From Chitinophagales bacterium (GTDB lineage Bacteria > Bacteroidota > Bacteroidia > Chitinophagales > Saprospiraceae), in the NCBI GenBank assembly GCA_017303875.1, contig JAFLBP010000012.1, forward strand, positions 1 through 64,000: a stretch of 64,000 bases of DNA, read 5' to 3'. Below the pieces are notes generated by a model. It ran no database searches. It was given only the letters and a program-made list of their open reading frames with translations, and was not told where the DNA came from. Made by a program: the position numbers and the translations under genes. Each line of letters starts with the position of its first letter. Positions within the stretch are counted from its first letter, which is position 1. Of the stretch, positions 55,075 through 63,879 are shown in pieces.

Positions 55075-56316
55075 ATGCTCAACAAACTTACACAAGAAAT
55101 CAGCTTCTTTCAATCCCATTCACTCGGGATGCGTATGCTGCTGCTCACCAACCTCATTTACGGATTGGTACAACCCATAATTGAATTGTTCGTAGGTGCG
55201 TACATTATGCGCAACTCCGAAGACCTCTCCTTAGTGGTACTCTTTCAATTAGCGGTGTACACAGGAATCCCCACGACTTTTGGCATTAATGGCTGGCTGC
55301 TCAAGCGCGTATCCATTGCACATTTATACGCTTTTGGCATGTTGCTCAGCGGCGTTAGTATGTTCGCCATGATGTCGCTCAAGGAATTAGACAGTGTGGG
55401 CGTATTTTTTGCTGGCCTCATCATGGGACTTTCCTACGGGTTTTTCTGGGCAAATCGCGATTTTTTAGCCCTCAACACCACCAAAGACAAGAACCGAAAC
55501 TACTATTACGGCATTGAAACCTTTTTTTACACCATAACAGGTATTGTGGTACCGATGCTGGCTGGCGCTTTTATTGCCGCCACGGAAAAAAACGGCTGGT
55601 TCGACGGGCATGTCAATACTGCCTACTATATCCTGACGGCCACGGTCTTTGCGCTGTCGCTTTTTGCATCTGTTTTGGTGCAGCGCGGTAAATTTCAAAA
55701 TCCTAAACGCGCGCCTTTTATCTTCTTCAAATTCGATCAGCTCTGGAATCGTATGCTGGCCTTAGCCTCGCTAAAAGGCGTTGCGCAAGGCTACATTGTC
55801 ACGGCCCCAACCATGCTTATTCTTAGCCTGGTGGGCAAAGAGGGATCTCTGGGCCTCATTCAGGGAATCGCAGCTGCCGTATCGGCCTTGCTTCTGTATG
55901 CACTTGGCCGACTGACTTTGCCGGAGCATCGCCTGAAAATTTACCTGGTCGCTTGTAGTCTTTTTGTCTTTGGGGCAGCCATCAATGCCGGCCTGTATTC
56001 GGCAACGGGCGTTATTCTGTTTATGATTTGCCTGCTGTTTGCCCGCCCCCTGCTTGATATTGCCTATTTTCCGGTGCAATTAAAAGTAATTGACGTGGTG
56101 GCAGCAAAAGAAGGCCGTAATGAGTTTGCCTATATTTTCAACCACGAATTCGGACTTTATATTGGCCGCTTGTTTGGCTGTGGTTTATTCCTCTTGTTGG
56201 CGCATTACCTGAGCGACTACATCGCGCTCCGTTTTGCCCTGCTCGTCATAGCCATTGTTCACTTCGGCGGCTGGTTTATGATGCGCAATATTTTACAGCA
56301 AAAAGAAATGGCCTGA
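55075..56316 (+). CDS. MFS transporter of the PUL
   Basis: The 413-residue protein has about 12 membrane helices with a large central loop around residues 205-225. Transport families of this size in GH130 loci usually carry mannosyl sugars across the inner membrane. No sodium-binding or specificity motif is readable. Its stop overlaps the ATG of the downstream lipoprotein by one base, so translation is coupled. It does not resemble the SusC-type receptor and is the only inner-membrane carrier in the locus. Confidence 0.85.
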   Translation: MLNKLTQEISFFQSHSLGMRMLLLTNLIYGLVQPIIELFVGAYIMRNSEDLSLVVLFQLAVYTGIPTTFGINGWLLKRVSIAHLYAFGMLLSGVSMFAMMSLKELDSVGVFFAGLIMGLSYGFFWANRDFLALNTTKDKNRNYYYGIETFFYTITGIVVPMLAGAFIAATEKNGWFDGHVNTAYYILTATVFALSLFASVLVQRGKFQNPKRAPFIFFKFDQLWNRMLALASLKGVAQGYIVTAPTMLILSLVGKEGSLGLIQGIAAAVSALLLYALGRLTLPEHRLKIYLVACSLFVFGAAINAGLYSATGVILFMICLLFARPLLDIAYFPVQLKVIDVVAAKEGRNEFAYIFNHEFGLYIGRLFGCGLFLLLAHYLSDYIALRFALLVIAIVHFGGWFMMRNILQQKEMA

Positions 56317-58049
56317 TGAAGATTAAAATGACCAAATTATCCCTTTTCCTCGCCGCTTTGCTGGTGTTATCCTGCAAAACGACCACGCCTTTTATGCCAA
56401 AAGCGCAAAATGTAGCGCAGTTGGCAGTCTCCCGGATTGAAAAAATGCCGCGAAATCCGCAGCCCTGGCGCTGGAAAGACTGGCATCAGACAGCTCAGGA
56501 TTTTGATCGTATTGCCTTTAATTACCAGGAAAAAGGAGATTTTTTTCCGATCATCTGGGAAGATAATGCCAAAAGGAACGGATTTGAACAAAGCACTTTT
56601 GGCTTGTATACGGCCCTCGGCGATGTACGCGAAGGCCCCGGCGTCAACAACGGCGAAAACCACGAAGCCCTCGGCGCTTTTGGCGCCCTGATCGGCGCGT
56701 CACTCGTCGGAATTGACAAAAGCAATCAGCATGGTCGCAATTACGCCACCATGATGCGCAATTACATCAACCGCGAAAACGGCTGGAACATCGTGATGAA
56801 TTTCACGAATAAAGGCGCGCATATCGGCGGCGGTTATGGCAACGACTGGTGGTATGATGTGCTCAATAATGTGCTCTATTTTGCACTCGCCGATCAATAC
56901 CCCAATCAGAAAGGACAAGACGAATTGCTGCGCGGTATTGCCGATCAGTTTCTGCGCTCCGATGCTGTGCTGGGCAACAGTTACAGCTATTCCTTTTTTG
57001 ATTTTAAAAATATGAAAGCGGAGAAAAACCATATCCCCGCACAGGAAGATGTGGCCGCAGGGTACGCCTTTATCCTGTATGCCGCGTGGGTAAAATTTGG
57101 TGATGCTAAATACCTAAAAGCCGCACAAAATGCTCTTACTGTGCTGGAAAGTCAGCGCGAAAACCGCTCCTATGAAATCCTGATGTCTTTCGGCCCCTAC
57201 ATGGCTGCCCGGATGAATGCCGAAACCGGCAGCCGCTACGATGTGCAAAAAATGATGAACTGGACCTTCGACGGCGACGCTGTCGGGCGCGAAGGCTGGG
57301 GCGTGATCGTGGGCAACTGGGGCGGCTATGATGTAAGCGGCATGATGGGCAGCACTGTTCACAACGGCGGTTACGGTTTCCTGATGAATACCTTTCAGCT
57401 GGCCTGGACCATGCCGCCAACCGTGCGCTACGACCAGCGCTATGCCCGCGCCGTAGGCCGCTGGGCCTTGAACGCAGCCAATACCGCCCGCTTTTTTTAT
57501 CCTTCAGAAATGCCGGATTCTCTTCAGGCCTTGCCGCAGCGCAAAGCCCTGACCAAAGGCGTTATCGCTTATGAGGGACTGATCAAGGAAAGTATCTATG
57601 AGCAGTTTAAAGGGATAACGCCCTTTGCACAAGGGGATGGCCCGCTTTGGGCCAAAGGCATGCCCCAGGAAACGCAGTTTTCGGTATACGGCAGCGCTTA
57701 TGTCGGATTTTTTGGCGGTGTACTTCGCCCGACCAATGTGGATCAAATCCTGCAAGTTAATTGTACCGCCACCGATTTCTTTAAAAAAGGAAAAGCATGG
57801 CCGACATACTTGTACTACAACCCGCACACCCGCGCGCACCAGGTTGAGTTGTCGCTGGGCGACAGTGCCACCGATGTTTACGACGCCGCCAGCCGACAGC
57901 TGTTGCTGCGCGGCGCCAAGGGAAAGGTCAGTTTTGAAATCGGAGCAGATGCGGCGCGTTTGCTCGTACTCGTGCCGGCAGGCAGCCGCTGGAAAGCAGA
58001 AAACGGCCGCCTGATCGCCGGAGGAAGGGTAGTGGATTACCGCTATTAA
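56316..58049 (+). CDS. Lipoprotein paralogue of the secreted enzyme-like protein
   Basis: The 577-residue product has a lipoprotein signal with LLVLSC (Cys20). The mature start is KTTTP, lacking the acidic residues often linked to surface export, so it may face the periplasm. It shares motifs with the 1036-residue protein: RIEKMPRNPQPW, GIDKSNQHGRN, GNDWWYDVLNNV, AARMNAETGSRYDVQKMMNW, GWGVIVGNWGGYDVSGMMG and RYDQRYARAVGRW, in the same order. It lacks the Ig-like, LamG and T9SS parts. I do not recognise the family. The pair probably acts outside and inside the outer membrane on one substrate. Confidence 0.8.
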   Translation: MKIKMTKLSLFLAALLVLSCKTTTPFMPKAQNVAQLAVSRIEKMPRNPQPWRWKDWHQTAQDFDRIAFNYQEKGDFFPIIWEDNAKRNGFEQSTFGLYTALGDVREGPGVNNGENHEALGAFGALIGASLVGIDKSNQHGRNYATMMRNYINRENGWNIVMNFTNKGAHIGGGYGNDWWYDVLNNVLYFALADQYPNQKGQDELLRGIADQFLRSDAVLGNSYSYSFFDFKNMKAEKNHIPAQEDVAAGYAFILYAAWVKFGDAKYLKAAQNALTVLESQRENRSYEILMSFGPYMAARMNAETGSRYDVQKMMNWTFDGDAVGREGWGVIVGNWGGYDVSGMMGSTVHNGGYGFLMNTFQLAWTMPPTVRYDQRYARAVGRWALNAANTARFFYPSEMPDSLQALPQRKALTKGVIAYEGLIKESIYEQFKGITPFAQGDGPLWAKGMPQETQFSVYGSAYVGFFGGVLRPTNVDQILQVNCTATDFFKKGKAWPTYLYYNPHTRAHQVELSLGDSATDVYDAASRQLLLRGAKGKVSFEIGADAARLLVLVPAGSRWKAENGRLIAGGRVVDYRY

Positions 58050-59083
58050 TTCCTGTTTTGGAAATATAAATCTCCGTTTTTGCAGTGTAATGCCTGTAAT
58101 TTCCCTGCTTTTTGTGCCTGTTGGAGTGCTGCCGCCGCTGCGTTGCGCTCCTGTCCGGAGAGCAGGGAAAATTCTTTGACCGTCAGGGTGGGGTAGTACA
58201 GCAGCAGTGTTTCCAGCGAGTTGTCATACGTTTTGGGCTGAATGCCCGGCAGCAGTTTTTTCAAGGCTTCGGTATAGGCAGTATAGGGTTTGCTGCCGTA
58301 TACAAATAGCTGCTGGCCTTTGGTATCGGATATAAATACACTCGGAAAACCCCGGACGCCCATTTGGCGCGCCAGCGCGAGATCGGCTTCAAATGCGGTT
58401 TTGGCAGCGCTCTTGTAGTCGTTTTCCAATTGTGCGGCATCAAGGCCGACCGCCACAGCAGCAGCGCTCAGGTGCTCCCAACGCGTGATATTTTTCTTTT
58501 CCATAAATACCATTTCCCGGATGCGGCGTAGAAAAAGAATGGCCTTATGCCCGTCTTGCATTTGAGCGGCTTTGAATGCAATGGACGGCGGATAAGAAGA
58601 GGGCAAGGGGTCTTCCAGCCACACATCGCCGTCGATGGGCATATCGTAATGCCCGCTCACTTCATCCCAGTGATGCGCCACGTCCGAAGGTTTGGAAATG
58701 CCGCCGCTGTTGTAAATATCCCAGGACGGCAAAAGCCCGCCCATGCGATATTCAATTTCTATGAACTGCCCATATTCCAATTTCAATCGGCGGAGCTGCG
58801 GCTCAATACCCCAACAGGAGGAGCAAATCGGGTCGGTGAAATAAACCATTTTCAGCGGCTTCTCCTGAATGGTAATAAAAGGCGAAGCGCTGCTGTCTTT
58901 AGCGCCCGGAATTTCACAAAGACCGGTTTCCGGTGAACAGAGCAGCGGATTTTTAGTTGTTTCAGACATGTTGGATTTTTTTTGCTGTCCCTGACAGGCA
59001 ATGCTGCTGCATAAACAGATCAGGCTCAGGACAGTTGTAAACCATGATTTGAGCGGATTTGTTGGATAGATGGATTCTCTCAT
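58046..59083 (-). CDS. DsbA/SpxH-like thiol-disulfide lipoprotein
   Basis: The 345-residue product has a lipobox region CSSIAC (Cys30). A thioredoxin-fold domain starts near residue 75 with VYFTDPICSSCWGIEPQLRRL, where Cys87 and Cys90 form CSSC. The cis-Pro region is GVRGFPSVFI. The inserted helical domain and CxxCW wording are like the FrnE/SpxH (YjbH) branch of the DsbA family. The remainder after residue 260 is an extension of unknown function. It ends by overlapping the PUL lipoprotein stop by four bases on the opposite strand, and faces an HxlR regulator. Confidence 0.85.
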   Translation of the reverse strand: MRESIYPTNPLKSWFTTVLSLICLCSSIACQGQQKKSNMSETTKNPLLCSPETGLCEIPGAKDSSASPFITIQEKPLKMVYFTDPICSSCWGIEPQLRRLKLEYGQFIEIEYRMGGLLPSWDIYNSGGISKPSDVAHHWDEVSGHYDMPIDGDVWLEDPLPSSYPPSIAFKAAQMQDGHKAILFLRRIREMVFMEKKNITRWEHLSAAAVAVGLDAAQLENDYKSAAKTAFEADLALARQMGVRGFPSVFISDTKGQQLFVYGSKPYTAYTEALKKLLPGIQPKTYDNSLETLLLYYPTLTVKEFSLLSGQERNAAAAALQQAQKAGKLQALHCKNGDLYFQNRN

Positions 59084-59204
59084 TGTGATTTTAAATGGAT
59101 TACAGAAAAGTGGTTTTAAAGTCGCGTTATAATGACTTCAATTTGCGGTAAATTTGCTGCAAAGATCCACGTATTCTTTTTACCGGTCAATTAGTCAAAA
59201 AAAC

Positions 59205-59513
59205 ATGACCACTCCCGACGCTCAAGCCACAACGCCGGTTTGTCCGGCCGAAGCAATGATAAAAATGCTTTCCGGCAAATGGAAACCTCAGGTTTTCAGA
59301 CTGGCAACCACGCAAGCCCTGCGTTTCAATACGCTTTTGCGCCAATTGGAAGGCGCCAATAAACAATCCTTAGCCACCGCACTGCGCGAGATGGAACAGG
59401 ATGGTTTGCTTGAAAAAACGGTAATCCGGCTCAAGCCGCTGCACATCGAATACCGGCTCTCGGAAAAGGGCCAGAGCATGGTGTCGGTTTTTCAATTGCT
59501 GGAACAATTGTAG
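59205..59513 (+). CDS. HxlR family transcriptional regulator
   Basis: The 102-residue protein starts at ATG 59205; the longer frame to 59154 has weak support. It has an HxlR winged helix, with the N-terminal VCPAEAMIKMLSGKWKPQVF and NKQSLATALREMEQDGLL. Its Cys13 aligns with the Cys near the N-terminus that in HxlR proteins such as YodB and HypR senses thiol-reactive stress. It is divergent from a DsbA-like lipoprotein gene, so it may regulate a thiol-redox response. Its stop is one base from the stop of the DUF1295 gene. Confidence 0.88.
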   Translation: MTTPDAQATTPVCPAEAMIKMLSGKWKPQVFRLATTQALRFNTLLRQLEGANKQSLATALREMEQDGLLEKTVIRLKPLHIEYRLSEKGQSMVSVFQLLEQL

Positions 59514-59514
59514 G

Positions 59515-60429
59515 TTAAAAGATTTTAGGCAAAAAACGACCTGTCTTTTGCTGATAATCCTTGTAAGCGGCGTATTTGCCTGCTGAAATTTTCTCACTGA
59601 AATCCGAACTGCCCAGAAACAGGAGCATGAGCAATACGGCGCCACCCAGCGACCAGTTGAGCCAGCGTCCTGTTGCCGCAACGGAAAACAGGTAAAAGCC
59701 CAGCCAGATGGCCTGCTCAGAGGCGTAGTTGGGATGGCGTACCATACCCCACAAACCTGTACTGCAAAACCCTTTACCGTACAATTCGCCAAGCGCTTCG
59801 CCCGCAGCAATACGCCGGTGCTTTTCGCGCTGGAAATTCCATTGCTGCTGATCGGCAATGGTCTCCACTACTACAAAACCCAGCATCAGCGTCGCGGCTA
59901 AATAGTCGAGCCAGTTCAGTGGACGCTGCCCTTGCCAGGCTGCAATACCTGGCAGGGTGAACAATAGAATTAACCCGTGTTGGTATAGGGAAATAAAGAA
60001 GAAATTGAATAAAACCCAGGCCCAGCGGTTTTTAAAGGCCGGATTTTGCCGCAAAATTGCCCAGCGATAATCTTCTTCACCACGCCACGGAACCCAGGAA
60101 TATCCGCCGCGGCGGGCAAAGTTGAAGGTCAGCCGCGCCCCCCAGATACTCACCATAATGGCCATCAATACTAAGCGGTCGGAAAAACCGCTCTGTGCGG
60201 CCACGTACCATACGTACACAATCGGGACAATACTCCACAGCTTATCGGTCTGGCTATAATTGCCGCTTAATTCACTGAGCACAAAACAACCTAGTGCAAT
60301 GGTCAGCATGAGATAAAGCAGGTTTTGCAGGGTATGCCATTGCTCCGCCCCCAAAGCCTGATCGTAGTAAAAAGAAGCAAGCGGAATGGCAATCAGGGTG
60401 GCTAATAAAAACAGTACAGTTCGAATCAT
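59515..60429 (-). CDS. DUF1295 family membrane protein
   Basis: The 304-residue protein has about eight membrane helices and the C-terminal signature GLWGMVRHPNYASEQAIWLG, followed by SEKISAGKYAAYKDYQQKTG. DUF1295 belongs to the steroid 5-alpha-reductase / isoprenylcysteine methyltransferase superfamily, and members act on lipid-like substrates. The central segment SIWGARLTFNFARRGGYSW is also typical of the family. Specific substrate is unknown. It is convergent with the HxlR gene. Confidence 0.85.
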   Translation of the reverse strand: MIRTVLFLLATLIAIPLASFYYDQALGAEQWHTLQNLLYLMLTIALGCFVLSELSGNYSQTDKLWSIVPIVYVWYVAAQSGFSDRLVLMAIMVSIWGARLTFNFARRGGYSWVPWRGEEDYRWAILRQNPAFKNRWAWVLFNFFFISLYQHGLILLFTLPGIAAWQGQRPLNWLDYLAATLMLGFVVVETIADQQQWNFQREKHRRIAAGEALGELYGKGFCSTGLWGMVRHPNYASEQAIWLGFYLFSVAATGRWLNWSLGGAVLLMLLFLGSSDFSEKISAGKYAAYKDYQQKTGRFLPKIF

Positions 60430-60496
60430 AAGACAGGATTTTCAGCGGCAAATATATACATTCAATAGTTTTCAGCAACCGACAGCCTGTCTCGGC

Positions 60497-61399
60497 TCAA
60501 GGTCGGCATTGTTCCTCGCAATACGCAAGTACATCATCCCCTGCCGGATCGAAAATTTTCCATTCGCCGTGCTTTCGGAACCAGGTCGCCTGCCGCTTGG
60601 CGTAATTGCGGGAATGTTGCTGGATTTTTTCCACGGCCGTTTCGTAGCTGATTTTGCCATCGAAATATTCAAAAAACTCTTCGTATCCCACGGTTTTCAG
60701 GGCTGGCAAATCGCGGTAGGGCAGCAGCGCGCGCGCCTCGGCCTCCAAACCCGACGCCAGCATTTCCAGCACCCGCGCATCAATACGGGCATACAGGATT
60801 TCCCTTGGCACATCCAATAAAATATAAACGGGCGTAAAGGCTCGCTGCGTTTTTGCTCCCGATTGCCGGAAGGAAGAATAGGGCCGACCACTTTCTAAAC
60901 ATACCTCCAAGGCCCGCCGCAAACGTGCGGGGTTCTGTTGGTCTACTTGTTTAAAATATTCAGGATCAAATATTTGTACTTGTGCTTGCAGCCAGCGCAG
61001 GCCGCCTTCTTGCTCGCCTTGCACGACGACCTGTCGCGTTGCCGGACTGACTTCCGGAAAAACGTCCAGGCCTTCACACACGGCGCGCAAAAACAGCCCC
61101 GAACCACCGACCATGATGGCCACATCGTGTTGTTGATAAATCGTTTCCAGACAAGCCAGTGCCTCTCGTTCAAAACGGCCCACACTGTACGCCTCCTCGA
61201 TGTTCAGGCTGTCGATAAAATGATGTTGCACCTGGGCCAGGCTTGCCGGCTCGGGTTTTGCTGTGCCGATCGACATCTGCCGGTAAAACTGACGGCTGTC
61301 GGCCGAAAGAATTTCCGTACCGAAATGCTGCGCCAGCTTGATGGAGAGCGCCGTTTTGCCCGTTGCTGTGGCGCCGCCAATTACAATCAGGTATTTCAT
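60497..61399 (-). CDS. miaA: tRNA dimethylallyltransferase
   Basis: The 300-residue enzyme adds a dimethylallyl group to A37 of tRNAs reading UNN codons. The start is ATG 61399 (a longer frame to 61435 is not supported). The P-loop GGATATGKTALSIKLA begins near residue 8, followed by SADSRQFYRQMSIGTAKP and LNPARLRRALE-type wording here as NPARLRRALEVCLESG. KQVDQQNPARLRR and the closing YAKRQATWFRKH are the standard C-terminal pattern. It is divergent from the acyltransferase gene, which begins 56 bases away. It is a single-copy housekeeping gene. Confidence 0.96.
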   Translation of the reverse strand: MKYLIVIGGATATGKTALSIKLAQHFGTEILSADSRQFYRQMSIGTAKPEPASLAQVQHHFIDSLNIEEAYSVGRFEREALACLETIYQQHDVAIMVGGSGLFLRAVCEGLDVFPEVSPATRQVVVQGEQEGGLRWLQAQVQIFDPEYFKQVDQQNPARLRRALEVCLESGRPYSSFRQSGAKTQRAFTPVYILLDVPREILYARIDARVLEMLASGLEAEARALLPYRDLPALKTVGYEEFFEYFDGKISYETAVEKIQQHSRNYAKRQATWFRKHGEWKIFDPAGDDVLAYCEEQCRP

Positions 61400-61443
61400 T
61401 GTGCTACATTGCGCCGGATGCGCTTTAAGTCGCAAACATACTC

Positions 61444-61451
61444 TAATTTTG
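61444..61451 (+). promoter_or_regulatory. -7 element very close to the acyltransferase start
   Basis: TAATTTTG at 61444-61451 matches TAnnTTTG but ends only four bases before the ATG at 61456. If it is a true promoter the transcript would begin at or just inside the start codon. No good -33 element is seen, so a chance match is possible. Confidence 0.3.
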
Positions 61452-61455
61452 CGCC

Positions 61456-62757
61456 ATGAAAAGGAAGTATATCCGGTACAGCAAAGGTTGGCTGTATGTT
61501 TTATTCCATTCCGGAATGGAATTGATGCTGCATGTGTTTTTTAAAAAAATCATGTACCACAATCGCGGCGGTGTTCCCGGCGCCAAGCCGGTTATCCTGG
61601 CGGCCAACCACCCGACTGCATTTGTAGATCCGCTCATGCTTTGTCTCTTCCTCGACCCGCCCTTGTACAACATGACGCGCGGAGATATTTTCAAAAAGAC
61701 ATTCTTCCGCAAACTGCTCGAACAATTCAACATGTTCCCCGTCTTTCGCGTGCGCGACGGCTATAGCCAGCGCGGACGAAACGACGAGGTTTTTGAATTT
61801 TGTATCGAACGCCTCAAAACCAACCATACCGTCACCATTTATGTGGAAGGCGAGCACCATCTGTCGAAAGAACTTAAACCCATCCAGAAAGGGATCGCCC
61901 GAATAGCTTTTGGCGCTTATGAACGCTATCAGCAAGACGATTTGCAGATCATTCCGGCGGCCTGCAATTACTGGAAAGGCGACAGCCCGCGCGATACGGC
62001 TTATATCAACATCGGTACACCGATTTATGTACGCGATTATTGGGCAGATTATCAGGAAAATCCCGGACAGGCAGTTCTGAAGCTCTGTGCCGATATTGAA
62101 AAAGCCTTATTGCCTTATACTTATCATATTGAAGATCAGTTGTTTGTAACCACTGCTGAGCGCTTGCTCACCTTGTTGCGCAACCGAAAGCCATTTTCAC
62201 TCTGGCCTTCAGTAACGTATAAAAATACGCGGTTTTTTGAAGAAAAAGCCCTGCTCGATGCCTTTAATCAATTAGAGACGACACAAAAAGAAAGCCTGGA
62301 ACAACAAAGCCGGGAATATTTTGAAGCCTTGGATAAAGCCGGCTTGCAGGATGAGGCCCTGATGCGCCCAGCTGCTGCTGCATTTTCACAAAAAGCGGCT
62401 TTGCTGCTGACGGCCCTGCCAGCCTTGTTTGGCTATCTCACGGTCTGGCCGCTGTACAAGTTTGCGCAGCGTTTTACTGCCAACAAGATCAAAAAACCTG
62501 AATTTAAAACCAGCGTTTACATCGGTGTTGCCGGTTTGCTGGGTCATTTGTATCTGTTGATATTTTTGTTGGCGGCTTTTTTCGTGGGTAATCCATACGC
62601 GATTGCGGCTGCCATTTTGCTGCCATTATTCTGGTGGTTTGCATTTATCTGGCGCGACTGGTGGCGAATCAGTCGTGCTGCGTCTAAAGCCCTGCATCAT
62701 CCTCAACGTGCCGAATTGCTGGCACAGCGGACGAGCATTCATCTTCCCTCACTTTAA
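61456..62757 (+). CDS. PlsC-like 1-acyl-glycerol-3-phosphate acyltransferase family protein
   Basis: The 433-residue protein has an acyltransferase domain in its first half: the catalytic NHPTAFVDPLM (H-x4-D) near residues 52-62, FNMFPVFRVRDG, and VEGEHHLSKELKPIQKGIAR, matching the four PlsC blocks. The second half has a coiled helical stretch and about three to four membrane helices near the C-terminus, unlike short PlsC proteins. It probably acts on a lipid at the inner membrane. A methyltransferase gene with a TTG start begins 10 bases after its stop, so the two are likely an operon. Confidence 0.88.
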   Translation: MKRKYIRYSKGWLYVLFHSGMELMLHVFFKKIMYHNRGGVPGAKPVILAANHPTAFVDPLMLCLFLDPPLYNMTRGDIFKKTFFRKLLEQFNMFPVFRVRDGYSQRGRNDEVFEFCIERLKTNHTVTIYVEGEHHLSKELKPIQKGIARIAFGAYERYQQDDLQIIPAACNYWKGDSPRDTAYINIGTPIYVRDYWADYQENPGQAVLKLCADIEKALLPYTYHIEDQLFVTTAERLLTLLRNRKPFSLWPSVTYKNTRFFEEKALLDAFNQLETTQKESLEQQSREYFEALDKAGLQDEALMRPAAAAFSQKAALLLTALPALFGYLTVWPLYKFAQRFTANKIKKPEFKTSVYIGVAGLLGHLYLLIFLLAAFFVGNPYAIAAAILLPLFWWFAFIWRDWWRISRAASKALHHPQRAELLAQRTSIHLPSL

Positions 62758-62767
62758 ATCATATATT

Positions 62768-63439
62768 TTGAAAATTCCGATCTGGAAACGATGGTGGTCT
62801 CATGTACGCCCGGTGGTACTGGAAGAGACAGGTTCTGATAAAAACCCCGAACTTACGGTTTTGCTGGATCAGGGGCGCCTGCAATTGCTGAGTGGCGATG
62901 CGGTGTATTCCTGGGACGATCTTTACCGCAATTTTTTTATAGCCTTTGCGCAGCTGGAAATTGACAAAAGGGATATTGAGGAAGTTTTGGTGCTGGGCCT
63001 TGGTTTGGGAAGCGTGCCGTATATGCTGGAAATGAATTTCCGCCAATATTACCAATATACAGCGGTGGAATGGGACGAAACGGTGGCAGAGTTAGCAGAA
63101 AAGTACTCTTTGAGTCGCCTGGAAAGTCCGGTACAGGTAATTGTTGGCGACGCGTACACCTTTGTAGCGGTGAGCGAAGAGCAGCATGATATGATCGTGG
63201 TAGATATTTTTGAGGGAGAACTGACGCCGGAGCAGTTTGAGACATCGGAGTTCCTGGAGTTGTGCGACGACCTGTTGCGGCCGGGCGGTATACTCCTGTT
63301 TAATCGCTTGTACGGCGGAAATGTCGATAAGGATATTGCTCGTCGTTACTACGAAGAGACCTTCAAAACGGTGTTTCCCGAGGCGCAATATGTGGATACT
63401 GGCGGGAACTGGGTGCTGTACTATGAAAAACCGCAGTAA
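62768..63439 (+). CDS. Spermidine-synthase-like methyltransferase-fold protein
   Basis: The 223-residue protein begins at TTG 62768 (the upstream in-frame ATG lies inside the acyltransferase gene). It has the Rossmann-like pattern VLVLGLGLGSVPYMLE, followed by YTAVEWDETVAELAEKYS and HDMIVVDIFEGELTPE with a late LLRPGGILLFN. This is the spermidine synthase-like class, in which no polyamine-binding motif is obvious here. Function may be in lipid or polyamine metabolism. It abuts the convergent STAS gene with no spacer. Confidence 0.78.
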   Translation: MKIPIWKRWWSHVRPVVLEETGSDKNPELTVLLDQGRLQLLSGDAVYSWDDLYRNFFIAFAQLEIDKRDIEEVLVLGLGLGSVPYMLEMNFRQYYQYTAVEWDETVAELAEKYSLSRLESPVQVIVGDAYTFVAVSEEQHDMIVVDIFEGELTPEQFETSEFLELCDDLLRPGGILLFNRLYGGNVDKDIARRYYEETFKTVFPEAQYVDTGGNWVLYYEKPQ

Positions 63440-63811
63440 CTATTCGCCCTTCAGCTCGCGTTCAATTTCCTCCATCATCACATAATCGATGGCTTCGCTT
63501 ACCGAAGGCACGATGCTGAGAATGGTATCGAGCTGAGAAATTTCCATGAGTTTGGTAACCATGGGGTTCAGCGGACCGGCGAGTACAAAAGAGCCGGTAT
63601 CCTTCCATAGGCGGTGCCCTGTCAAAATGGCGCTTAATCCACTGGAGTCGACAAATTTGGCGCCGCTCAAATCGAGGATAAGATTTTTAACGCCCTCCTG
63701 GCTAAAGAAGATCAACTCACTTTTCAACTGAGGGGCGATAGAAGAGTTCAGGTTTTCTTCGTTCAGGCTCAGGATGGCGAACTGATCCTGTTTGTCAATT
63801 TGATATTTCAT
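63440..63811 (-). CDS. STAS-domain anti-sigma factor antagonist
   Basis: The 123-residue protein is a single STAS domain. The strand LILDLSGAKFVDSSGLSAIL near residues 43-63 contains the DSSG motif whose Ser is phosphorylated by anti-sigma kinases in SpoIIAA-type proteins. A partner kinase or phosphatase is not in the window. It is convergent with the methyltransferase gene (stops adjacent). A role in a partner-switching pathway is inferred from the family. Confidence 0.9.
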   Translation of the reverse strand: MKYQIDKQDQFAILSLNEENLNSSIAPQLKSELIFFSQEGVKNLILDLSGAKFVDSSGLSAILTGHRLWKDTGSFVLAGPLNPMVTKLMEISQLDTILSIVPSVSEAIDYVMMEEIERELKGE

Positions 63812-63871
63812 AGAAACCTGTTTTTCAGTACTTTAGTGTGTGTAAGATTATGGGGAATCAATTTGGAAGGG

Positions 63872-63879
63872 CAAATGTA
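63872..63879 (-). promoter_or_regulatory. Candidate -7 element for the STAS gene
   Basis: On the minus strand TACATTTG (63872-63879) matches TAnnTTTG, about 60 bases upstream of the STAS ATG (63811). A -33 TTG lies at a spacing of about 25 bases, longer than usual. The rest of the window end (63880-64000) shows no gene. Confidence 0.35.

Noticed and set aside
62603..62767. ATG start of the methyltransferase within the acyltransferase gene
   Set aside because: It would overlap the acyltransferase by 155 bases in another frame; the TTG at 62768 gives a compact protein 10 bases after the stop.
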